From Pigmentiphaga sp. (GTDB lineage: Bacteria > Pseudomonadota > Gammaproteobacteria > Burkholderiales > Burkholderiaceae_B), in contig JALOAI010000064.1 in NCBI GenBank assembly GCA_023228945.1, forward strand, positions 1 to 6,099: 6,099 bases of DNA. Reading direction: 5' to 3'. Below are positions 1 to 6,055 of this stretch, piece by piece. The translations under genes were made by a program, and so were the position numbers. The notes under the pieces are model-generated. The model made no database searches. It had not been told where the DNA came from and saw only the letters and a list, made by a program, of their open reading frames with translations. Each line of letters starts with the position of its first letter. Position 1 is the first letter of the stretch.

Positions 1-42
1 CTGGTCAAGTTCGGCTACATCACCCCGCCCAGCGACGCCTGA
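1..42 (+). CDS. 3' end of an unidentified protein gene (partial)
   Basis: The first 13 codons visible end in TGA at 40-42 and read LVKFGYITPPSDA. All 13 codons have G or C in the third position, which fits the coding bias of the real genes in this window and makes a true gene tail likely. The fragment is too short to assign a family. It runs toward the convergent oxygenase gene, whose stop lies about 150 bases downstream. The rest of the gene is outside the window. Confidence 0.55.
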   Translation: MVKFGYITPPSDA

Positions 43-143
43 CCCGCCACGGGACTCAAGGGAAGCAAGTCATGGCCTGCGAAGGTCAGGGGCACGTGCG
101 TCAGAAAAACGCTCTCTTTCACATTAACAGTGCGTCGCGTAAC

Positions 144-179
144 GACGAAACTTCCGAGTCGAAATCGGGATCTTTCGTC
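144..179. terminator. Interrupted stem-loop between convergent genes, possible terminator
   Basis: A 7-bp outer stem (GACGAAA at 144-150 with TTTCGTC at 173-179) encloses a second stem (152-157 with 165-170, one G-T pair) and a 7-base loop. It starts 11 bases past the stop of the minus-strand oxygenase gene and lies between two convergent genes, where a bidirectional terminator would be expected. Neither strand has a clear T run after the stem, so intrinsic termination is unproven. A shorter alternative hairpin (133-137 with 143-147) competes with it. Confidence 0.35.
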
Positions 180-190
180 ACGCAGAGATT

Positions 191-1249
191 TTAAGCCGTG
201 GCTGCGTTTTCTCGAGCCATCCAGCGGGCGATGACGCGGCGAGCTTGAACGCCGGCGGCATCGGCCTTGACGCTGCGCTCATCGTGGCCGCCACGGCGTG
301 GATTGCGGTTGGCCAAGGCCTGAACGGCTTCGAGCACGGCCCGGTCTTCGGCGAACCCCTTTTTGATGAAGTCGGCAAAGCCGTTCATCTCTTGTGGCGA
401 GTTGGCGTGATTACGGCCCAGAACCCAGAAATACAGCATGCGACTTTGGTCTATGGGGGTCGTCGCATGCGCAAAGCGCGTGCTGGCGGGAAGGGCATCG
501 GGCAGGGACGGATCGCTGAGATCCGTGGCGCCCTGTTGCATCGCCGGCGACAGAAACGAGCCATGAGTCTCGCGGTTCCAGGGAGTGCCGGGCGGTAGCC
601 CCAAGGTATGGGCATAGCCGGCGGGTAAAGGAGCATTGATGAAGCGCTGCCGGTAGTGCACGGTATCGCCATCCACGACAACGTCCGGCGGCCGGACGAT
701 GTCGGTAACCTGGAAGGTCGAGGCATGAACATAGCCCAAGTGAGTCAGATCGAGGACGTTCTCCTTGAGCAGCATGTAGTTGGCGGCGATCTCCATCGTG
801 CCATGGCGCAGGGCGAAAGCGCGGTCGGTGAGCCACGGCATGTCGGGTGGTGGTGGCACCTGATCTATCACCGCGAGGTCGCCAAGATAGATCCAGACCA
901 ATGGCCCGATCTCACGTACCGGAAAGTACCGGACCGAAATGTCCGGCGGCGAGTCTTGGGTCGGTACCCTGACGCAGCGGCCGTTATCGGCGAACCGAAA
1001 ACCGTGGTAGCCGCATTCAACGGTGTCGCCTTGCAGCCGTCCGATCGATAAAGGCGCCATACGGTGAGGACAGCGATCTTCCAGCGCGGCGACCGTGCCG
1101 TCCTCTCGCCGGAACAGCACGACCGGGGTATCGAGCAGCCAGCGCGCCAGAAGGGAGCGGCCAATGTCGTCGCCAAAAGCTGCTACCCACCAGCAATTGT
1201 ACGGATAGTTGCGTTGTTGCGGGATGCCTTCCCAGGCGTGTGGAATCAT
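191..1249 (-). CDS. Rieske [2Fe-2S] non-heme iron oxygenase, VanA / aromatic O-demethylase type
   Basis: The product (352 aa) is the terminal oxygenase component of a Rieske-type monooxygenase system, which uses O2 and electrons from a separate reductase to oxidise or demethylate an (often aromatic) substrate in the cytoplasm. The N-terminal Rieske domain (about 15-110) has the cluster ligands C60-P-H62 and C79-x2-H82. The catalytic half holds the mononuclear iron motif N-V-L-D167-L-T-H170-x4-H175. The E-D303 pair near the C-terminus matches the third iron ligand of dicamba monooxygenase. D167 is the usual electron-bridging Asp between subunits. Length fits the VanA/DdmC/TsaM group. The substrate cannot be read from sequence. 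No ferredoxin or VanB-like reductase lies nearby, so it must borrow a partner. I chose the ATG at 1249 because GGAG lies 9 bases upstream; an in-frame ATG at 1294 adds 15 residues but has no Shine-Dalgarno. All key residues are present, so it is probably functional. Confidence 0.9.
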   Translation of the reverse strand: MIPHAWEGIPQQRNYPYNCWWVAAFGDDIGRSLLARWLLDTPVVLFRREDGTVAALEDRCPHRMAPLSIGRLQGDTVECGYHGFRFADNGRCVRVPTQDSPPDISVRYFPVREIGPLVWIYLGDLAVIDQVPPPPDMPWLTDRAFALRHGTMEIAANYMLLKENVLDLTHLGYVHASTFQVTDIVRPPDVVVDGDTVHYRQRFINAPLPAGYAHTLGLPPGTPWNRETHGSFLSPAMQQGATDLSDPSLPDALPASTRFAHATTPIDQSRMLYFWVLGRNHANSPQEMNGFADFIKKGFAEDRAVLEAVQALANRNPRRGGHDERSVKADAAGVQARRVIARWMARENAATA

Positions 1250-1258
1250 GATATTTGT

Positions 1259-1262
1259 CTCC
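1259..1262 (-). promoter_or_regulatory. Shine-Dalgarno deciding the oxygenase start
   Basis: On the minus strand GGAG lies 9 bases before the ATG at 1249. The alternative in-frame ATG at 1294 is preceded by a pyrimidine-rich stretch with no such site. This favours the shorter protein, which also begins close to the family's conserved N-terminal Trp-rich segment. Confidence 0.5.
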
Positions 1263-1316
1263 GTGAGTTCGATCGATGTTGAATGCTCGGACATACAACG
1301 GAGAGCATGCTACGGA

Positions 1317-1364
1317 AGCCGCGACGGCTACGCCACGCGCTGGCGTCCAACCGAACGGCTGTTC
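1317..1364. repeat. Cluster of three short inverted repeats upstream of the oxygenase gene
   Basis: Three dyads lie close together: AGCCG/CGGCT (1317-1321 and 1325-1329), ACGCCA/TGGCGT (1330-1335 and 1341-1346) and GAAC/GTTC (1353-1356 and 1361-1364). The first two abut directly. They sit 68 to 115 bases upstream of the chosen oxygenase start, in its presumed promoter or leader. They could be operator half-sites or leader hairpins. GC-rich DNA makes short dyads by chance, and no clear -35/-10 pair was found near them. Confidence 0.25.
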
Positions 1365-1410
1365 CGTACAGAAACAACGCAAGTTGGCGCGCTTTAGCCG
1401 CCCGAGGGCT

Positions 1411-1437
1411 CCGCGGGAGCGGCGATTCCTCCCGCGG
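1411..1437. terminator. GC-rich hairpin after the DUF4214 gene, possible terminator
   Basis: CCGCGGGAG (1411-1419) pairs perfectly with CTCCCGCGG (1429-1437) around a 9-base loop. On the minus strand it starts 14 bases beyond the TAA stop of the DUF4214 gene, the usual place for a terminator. The stem is 9 bp and almost all G-C, but no T run follows, so it may slow polymerase or protect the mRNA 3' end rather than act as a classical intrinsic terminator. Confidence 0.4.
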
Positions 1438-1451
1438 GCAAAGGAGACGAC

Positions 1452-2516
1452 TTACGCCGAGATGGGATCGACCGCTTCGTAGCGGATGCCATTGGCGATG
1501 AGGTCGATCACGTTGTCGCGGTTTTCGGCGGAATCGGAGAACTCGCGCAGGACATGGGCCCGCTCATAGCCGTCTTTGGCTAGTTCGCCCAGCCAATAGT
1601 CATAGCCCTCCTGATCGGCCGCGCGATGCAGCACGTTGAGATACAGGGTATTGATGAACTCCGCATCGCTGATGTTCTCGCCATAGAGAGAAACGAACTC
1701 TTCGGAGGCCTGGAAGTTGTAGGCCGCCCCTAGCAGGGAGTAACCGCTGTCGAGCTCGTTGATCCAGTAGCCCAAGCCTCCTTCGTCGGGTTGACGATTG
1801 AAGGCGGCCTTGTAAAGGCGATAGGCTTGGCCGGCCACACCGTTGATGTCGAATGCAAGATTGATGTCGTTGAATTGCAGGCGTTCGACTTCGTTGAGCT
1901 GGTCGTAGCCGTCGCGATTCAGCACGCTGTCGCGTACCGTGAGGCCTGGCACATGGGTGGAGCCATCGTCGATGCGGAGGTCGTAGATAAAATCGGAACG
2001 GACCTGGTATTCGTTGAGATTGCCACGATAAACGGCAGTATCGGTGCCGGCACCGCCATAAAACACATCGCCCCACGAACCGCTGGAATCACCATAGCCA
2101 ATGAAGATATCGTTGCCGCCCAGGGATTGGACGGCGTCGTCGTTGGGGAAGTTGAGCGAACCCACGAAAAGATCGTCGCCCGATAGCGCCGCCATTTCGG
2201 CATCGTAATGGTAGTTCACGATATTGCGGACGTCGAAGCCGGGCGCCCAATCTTTGTATTCTTCCTGCACGCCATTGACGAAGACCTGCAGCGTATGGAT
2301 ATGGCCCGAAACCTCGCCCAGCGTGGCTGGCGTGCCGTTGGCCGAAAAGTTGCCTTCAAAAATAATGTGGGTGGGATTGCCGCCATCGTTGAAACGGAGC
2401 TCGAAACGCTGATTGGACCAACTGACGACGGGTACCCAGGAAAATTCTTCGCTACCTTCGTCGGGGCGTACGTTCCAGATATCGTAATCAGCAAAAACGC
2501 GAAAAGTGTGGGACAA
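1452..2516 (-). CDS. RTX-like DUF4214-domain protein, probably secreted or surface-associated
   Basis: The product (354 aa) has three parts. Residues 1 to about 110 form a region with many alternating hydrophobic and aromatic residues that I do not recognise; it looks beta-rich. Residues about 111-165 carry degenerate RTX-like Gly/Asp motifs (LSGDDLFVG, LGGNDIFIGYGD, GGAGTDTAVY) of the kind that bind calcium. Residues about 226-343 are a DUF4214 region with two internal repeats, YRLYKAAFNRQPDEGGLGYW and LYLNVLHRAADQEGYDYW. RTX plus C-terminal DUF4214 is common in proteins exported by type I secretion, which need no N-terminal signal peptide, and none is seen here. No secretion ABC transporter or membrane-fusion gene is in the window. 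The start is the TTG at 2516, with AAAGGAGAT just upstream; an ATG at 2597 would add 27 residues and place this ribosome site inside the coding region. The biological role is unknown. Confidence 0.85.
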   Translation of the reverse strand: MSHTFRVFADYDIWNVRPDEGSEEFSWVPVVSWSNQRFELRFNDGGNPTHIIFEGNFSANGTPATLGEVSGHIHTLQVFVNGVQEEYKDWAPGFDVRNIVNYHYDAEMAALSGDDLFVGSLNFPNDDAVQSLGGNDIFIGYGDSSGSWGDVFYGGAGTDTAVYRGNLNEYQVRSDFIYDLRIDDGSTHVPGLTVRDSVLNRDGYDQLNEVERLQFNDINLAFDINGVAGQAYRLYKAAFNRQPDEGGLGYWINELDSGYSLLGAAYNFQASEEFVSLYGENISDAEFINTLYLNVLHRAADQEGYDYWLGELAKDGYERAHVLREFSDSAENRDNVIDLIANGIRYEAVDPISA

Positions 2517-2520
2517 GCGG

Positions 2521-2529
2521 ATCTCCTTT
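2521..2529 (-). promoter_or_regulatory. Strong Shine-Dalgarno fixing a TTG start
   Basis: The minus strand reads AAAGGAGAT, a near-perfect anti-16S match, with 6 bases between GGAG and the TTG at 2516-2514. This is by far the best ribosome site in the window and argues that the DUF4214 protein begins at TTG rather than at the upstream ATG at 2597. Confidence 0.75.
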
Positions 2530-2699
2530 GGGATGAAGGCCAGAGGCTGCGGGAGGGATAGGACGTAAGAATGCGAGCAGTAGCGACTCGTAACCATACT
2601 ATACGGGATAAGCGGTGATTCACGCTTGGGATTGGCCTACGCCCTAACGGCTCTCAGCTGCAATAATGTCTCGTATCGTTCCTTGGTGTGATTCATCGC

Positions 2700-3563
2700 A
2701 TGACACAGCGCCCTGACGGCACATCTCCCCCCATCGCCATTCTGGCCGCCATGCCCGGCGAATTGCAGGCGGTACTCGACGCCATGGGGCCCGAAACCCG
2801 GCACGAGATCATCGGTCTGCGCCAGTTCCATGTGGGTTCGCTGGAAGGGCAGCCCTGCGTGGCGTGCCTGTCCCGCGTTGGCAAGGTCGCGGCGGCGGCC
2901 ACCACGGTGACATTGATCCAGCGATTCGGCGTAGAGGCGATCGTCTTTGCCGGCCTCGCTGGCGGTATTCATCCCGACGTCAAGGTGGGCGATGTGGTGG
3001 TGGCAAGGCAATTGATCCAGCATGATCTCGATGCTCGCCCGCTGTTTCCGGCGTTCGAGGCGCCACTGCTCGGCATCAGCCATTTTTCGGCGGATGCCGG
3101 TTTGTCGGATCTCCTGTATGCGAGCGCCACCGCCTTTGTTTCGCACGACGCCCGCCGGAGCGTGGCGCAAGCCTCACAAGGCAGAATCCACTTGGACCGG
3201 CCACAGGTACATCGTGGCCTGATCGCCACCGGAGATCGCTTCGTGCACGGGAGTCAGGCGGCAGGCGAACTGCGGCATCGTTTGCCCGACGCTTTATGCG
3301 TCGAGATGGAGGGTGCGGCCGTCGCCCAAGTGTGCCATGAGTTCGGCGTACCATTTGCCGTGGTGCGTACCATCTCCGATCAGGCCGACCAAACGGCGGG
3401 CATCGACTTCACCGACTTTCTGGGCGCGGCTGCCGGCGTTTATGCTAGCGCCATCCTGCGCCGGTTCATGAGCACGCTGGGCGACGAAGCGGCCCAACGC
3501 CAGCACTCCCGGGCTCAGGCGTGGCCGTTATCAGGCCGGGCCGATGACACGAAGACGATTTGA
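2700..3563 (+). CDS. mtnN: 5'-methylthioadenosine/S-adenosylhomocysteine nucleosidase
   Basis: The product (287 aa) is a cytoplasmic enzyme that hydrolyses the N-glycosidic bond of 5'-methylthioadenosine and S-adenosylhomocysteine, releasing adenine. It serves methionine salvage and removal of SAH, and supplies S-ribosylhomocysteine where LuxS is present. Matching E. coli Pfs from memory, E21 (in AAMPGE) corresponds to catalytic E12, V-E202-M203-E204 to the E172-M173-E174 site, and ISD227 to the catalytic S196-D197. GLAGGIHPDVKVGDVVVA (85-102) is the phosphate/ribose-site loop of the family, and IATGDRFVHG (175-184) matches the SGDAFING segment. It is longer than the usual 230 aa, with about 12 extra N-terminal residues and a charged tail after residue 260. 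An in-frame GTG at 2688 is a possible start; neither start has a good Shine-Dalgarno. The gene is monocistronic, divergent from the DUF4214 gene and overlapping the cyclase gene at its 3' end. Confidence 0.9.
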   Translation: MTQRPDGTSPPIAILAAMPGELQAVLDAMGPETRHEIIGLRQFHVGSLEGQPCVACLSRVGKVAAAATTVTLIQRFGVEAIVFAGLAGGIHPDVKVGDVVVARQLIQHDLDARPLFPAFEAPLLGISHFSADAGLSDLLYASATAFVSHDARRSVAQASQGRIHLDRPQVHRGLIATGDRFVHGSQAAGELRHRLPDALCVEMEGAAVAQVCHEFGVPFAVVRTISDQADQTAGIDFTDFLGAAAGVYASAILRRFMSTLGDEAAQRQHSRAQAWPLSGRADDTKTI

Positions 3564-5422
3564 TTCTTACCGTTCACCTTCGCTTCGTACATGGCGTGGT
3601 CGGCCTGGCGCAGCAACCACGCCGCATCGACAGACGGCCCGGCGGGCGAACCTTGACCCGTGTGCGCCACGCCGCCGATGCTGGCCGACACTTGAAGCGG
3701 CAACGCATCGATTTCGACCGGTTCGTGGGCCGCGTGCAGCAAGCGTTGGGCGACATCGCGAAAGTCTTCGCCGCTGCCTTCGAGAGGCGGCACTTGCCGC
3801 AGCAGGGCGATGAACTCATCGCCGCCGAGGCGCGCCAGCAGGTCGTACTGGCGGAGCCTGCCTTGCAATCGTTGGGCCAGCACCCGCAACAGGCGATCGC
3901 CGATGTCGTGGCCATGGGCATCGTTGATTTGCTTGAAGCCATCGAGATCGATAAAGAGCAAGGCCAGGTTGCCGCCGGTCGTCTCGACCTCCTGCAACGC
4001 GAGGCTCAACTGTTCGGTGAAGCAGCGGCGGTTGGGCAGGCCGGTGAGCGCGTCCTGGTCGGCCAAGCGCTGTAGCGCGGCCTCGGTGTCTTTGAGCGCC
4101 GTGATGTCGTTCATGATGGCGGCGTAATGTTCCACTGCGCCGGTATCGTTGCGCACGGCGCTGACGGTCAACAACGCGGGGTATACCGACCCGTCGCGGC
4201 GGCGATTCCAGAGTTCGCCATACCAATGCCCGTGGTCGGCCAGGGCCGACCACAGTGCGGCATAGTCTTCGGGTGGCTGGCGGTCGGATCGGAACAGCCT
4301 CGGGCTTTGCCCCAGGAGTTCACCCCGCGGATAACCGCTGATGCGGTGCATGGCTTCGTTGACCTCGACGATGATGCCGTTTCGGTCGGTGATCAGGATA
4401 CCTTCGGCGGTGCTATCGACGATGCTGGCGAAGAGTCGCTGGCGGGCCAGGGCGGTTTCGCGGAGGCGATGTTGTTCCCACAGGCTGCGACGCAGGGAGG
4501 CGAGGCCAAGGACGACGACGACGAGGGTCAGCAAATAGAGGCCGGTGCGCACTTGCACCGTATGCCACCAGTGCGCGTAGAGGTCCTGGAAATCACGGCT
4601 GGCCACGATGCGCAGAGTGCCGGGCCCTCGAGTGAGCTCCGAATCGATGTTGGCGATGGCGGCCAGGCGGGAGGTGTCCAGCGTGGGAGGGTCGGCCTCG
4701 GCGACCTGTACTTCGGACCTTGCGCCGCCCGCCGGCTGGCGGCCGGCTTGCAGATGATCGACGATGGCACGGCTGCTGGCGGCGGCCTCGGCGGGTAAAA
4801 CCGCCAAAGGCTGGCCGGCCTCGCCGAGCACGGCCAGATGGGTGTCGTCGGTGTAGCGCGATGCCTGAAGCGAAAGGCGGAAGGCGTCGCCATCCAGCAG
4901 AAGTTCGATGGTATCGGCCTGGCTGCGGGCCGGCATGCGATCGGGCAGCGCCACGCGCACCGCCTCCGGGCCCGCCATCTCCGCGCGCAGTGGCGTTTGT
5001 ACCCACAGCAACCCTGCTTGCGGATCCTCCGGATCGGTGTCGGCGGCGAAACGCTCGCCGTTGTAGCTCGCCCAGGATTGGCCTGCAGGGTCGATGATGC
5101 GCATCGCCAAAAGGCCAGGGATGGCATCGCCCAGCGCCTCGAGCCGGCGTGTCGTTTCCTCGGCCCCGTCGGGTTCGAGCAGCCAGATGGCGGCGTCGTC
5201 TCGCAAGGCGTCCAAGGAGCGGTGCAGAACGTCGAGCTGTTGGGCCACTTTTAGCATCAACGTCTGGGTCAGCCGGTGTAGACGTTGTTCTTCGAGTTGC
5301 CGGATGGCGTGGCGCTCGGCGAGCAGGGGCAGCGCAATCGCCAGCGCCAGAACCACGAGGAACAGGGCGGCAAGCACCGTGGCCAAACGCAGGCCGGCGG
5401 GAGAGGGGAGAGCAGGTTGCAT
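3515..5422 (-). CDS. Membrane sensor diguanylate cyclase (periplasmic region, PAS, GGDEF)
   Basis: The product (635 aa) should make cyclic di-GMP from two GTP at the inner membrane. A first membrane segment (about 11-35) is followed by a roughly 255-residue presumed periplasmic region that I cannot assign to a named sensor family. Then come a second membrane segment (about 293-310), a basic helical linker, a PAS/PAC domain (about 325-440) and a GGDEF domain (about 451-626). The GGDEF domain has DALTGLPNR (457-465), the metal-binding FIDLDGFKQIND (490-501), the active-site GGDEF (533-537) and an inhibitory I-site RQYD (524-527) five residues before it. Activity and product feedback are therefore both expected. 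The ATG at 5422 starts just before the first membrane segment and 37 bases after the stop of the EAL remnant, suggesting they were co-transcribed. No Shine-Dalgarno is visible. In-frame ATGs at 5503 and 5578 would overlap the EAL reading frame and add only Ser/Pro/Arg-rich sequence. Confidence 0.92.
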   Translation of the reverse strand: MQPALPSPAGLRLATVLAALFLVVLALAIALPLLAERHAIRQLEEQRLHRLTQTLMLKVAQQLDVLHRSLDALRDDAAIWLLEPDGAEETTRRLEALGDAIPGLLAMRIIDPAGQSWASYNGERFAADTDPEDPQAGLLWVQTPLRAEMAGPEAVRVALPDRMPARSQADTIELLLDGDAFRLSLQASRYTDDTHLAVLGEAGQPLAVLPAEAAASSRAIVDHLQAGRQPAGGARSEVQVAEADPPTLDTSRLAAIANIDSELTRGPGTLRIVASRDFQDLYAHWWHTVQVRTGLYLLTLVVVVLGLASLRRSLWEQHRLRETALARQRLFASIVDSTAEGILITDRNGIIVEVNEAMHRISGYPRGELLGQSPRLFRSDRQPPEDYAALWSALADHGHWYGELWNRRRDGSVYPALLTVSAVRNDTGAVEHYAAIMNDITALKDTEAALQRLADQDALTGLPNRRCFTEQLSLALQEVETTGGNLALLFIDLDGFKQINDAHGHDIGDRLLRVLAQRLQGRLRQYDLLARLGGDEFIALLRQVPPLEGSGEDFRDVAQRLLHAAHEPVEIDALPLQVSASIGGVAHTGQGSPAGPSVDAAWLLRQADHAMYEAKVNGKNQIVFVSSARPDNGHA

Positions 5423-5459
5423 GAAAGGGAGAGGCGTAGACGACCGCCGGTTTGGAGAG

Positions 5460-5972
5460 CTACTCGGGGAGTCGGAGCCGGCTTTGAAAGGGCTGGGGAG
5501 CATGGACCCAGGCCTGGAAATCGTTGGGCGGCGTGGGCCGCGCAAAATGATAGCCTTGAAAATGCGGACAGCCTTCATGGCGGAGAATGCGCCATTGATC
5601 GGCGGTTTCGACGCCTTCGGCCACCACTTCGAGGTTCAGGGCATTGGCCAGCCCGAGAATCATGCGGACGATGGCCAAGTTGTTGGTGTTGGCGGGCAGC
5701 TCATTGACAAAGGATTGGTCGATTTTCAGCTCATTGAGGGGTAGCCGCTGCAAATAGGCAAGCGACGAATAGCCCGTGCCGAAGTCGTCGATTGAAAAGC
5801 GTACACCGTGGCCGCGCAGACGCCGCAGGATGGCCTGGGCGTCGTCGAGATCGTTCAGAAGCAGCGATTCGGTGATCTCGAGGACGAGGTGCTCGGCCGG
5901 CGTGTCGGTATCGACCAGAATGCCGAGTAATGACTCGACGAAGTCGGCTTCAAAGAGCTGGCTGACACTGAC
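5460..5972 (-). pseudogene. EAL-domain c-di-GMP phosphodiesterase remnant, 5' end removed by an insertion sequence
   Basis: These 170 codons encode the C-terminal two thirds of an EAL domain, ending in TAG at 5462-5460. Visible family blocks are VSVSQLFEADFVESL, LEITES, SIDDFGTGYSSLAYL, LPLNELKIDQSFV, EVVAEGVET and GCPHFQGYHFARP. EAL domains hydrolyse c-di-GMP to pGpG. The EAL signature Glu and the conserved Asn of the VNVS block, both metal ligands, are missing, so the remnant should be inactive. Homology stops at the GTC codon at 5972; beyond it the frame stays open to a TTG at 6035 but reads unrelated residues (VGCVLYQYGRSLRFFEVP) from the adjacent insertion sequence. The original gene may have carried GGDEF or sensor domains upstream, now not visible. 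It lies 37 bases before the diguanylate cyclase gene on the same strand, suggesting a former antagonistic pair. Confidence 0.8.
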
Positions 5973-6003
5973 GGGCACCTCGAAAAACCTCAATGACCTT
6001 CCA

Positions 6004-6016
6004 TATTGGTACAATA
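6004..6016 (+). promoter_or_regulatory. Extended -10 promoter element overlapped by a dyad, for the transposase
   Basis: TG-G-TACAAT (6007-6015) matches an extended -10 element, about 40 bases before the transposase ATG. No good -35 is seen, which extended -10 promoters tolerate. TATTG (6004-6008) and CAATA (6012-6016) form a perfect dyad over it, which could be an operator or coincidence. Confidence 0.35.
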
Positions 6017-6055
6017 CGCATCCTACCGAAACCAACGTGATCTGACCGTCCCGCC

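Noticed and set aside
86..112. Small hairpin GCGT...ACGC with an A run in its loop after the first gene
   Set aside because: The stem is only 4 bp and the A run is inside the loop, so it does not qualify as a terminator.
245..1051. Plus-strand open frames opposite the oxygenase gene
   Set aside because: They are antisense to intact Rieske and iron-site motifs and match nothing I recognise.
2598..2603. TATAGT as a -10 element for the DUF4214 gene on the minus strand
   Set aside because: The hexamer is good and lies about 80 bases upstream of the TTG, but no acceptable -35 sits at 16-18 bases, so I did not list it.
2637..3170. Minus-strand open frame (177 codons) opposite the nucleosidase gene
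   Set aside because: It is antisense to conserved MTA/SAH nucleosidase motifs and has no recognisable domain.
4127..4798. Long plus-strand open frame (223 codons) opposite the cyclase gene
   Set aside because: It lies wholly antisense to the PAS and periplasmic parts of the cyclase, has no domain signature, and is the expected by-product of GC-rich coding DNA.
5423..5578. Longer start for the cyclase at ATG 5578 or 5503
   Set aside because: The added residues are Ser/Pro/Arg-rich and encoded over the EAL reading frame, with no Shine-Dalgarno; a start just before the membrane segment is simpler.
5094..5744. Plus-strand open frame (216 codons) across the EAL remnant and the cyclase start
   Set aside because: It is antisense to two recognisable families, with low-complexity Ser/Arg composition and no motif.
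5973..6035. The EAL frame as an intact gene starting at TTG 6035
   Set aside because: The first 21 codons are unrelated to EAL domains, come from the adjacent element, and lack a ribosome site; the domain also lacks its signature Glu.
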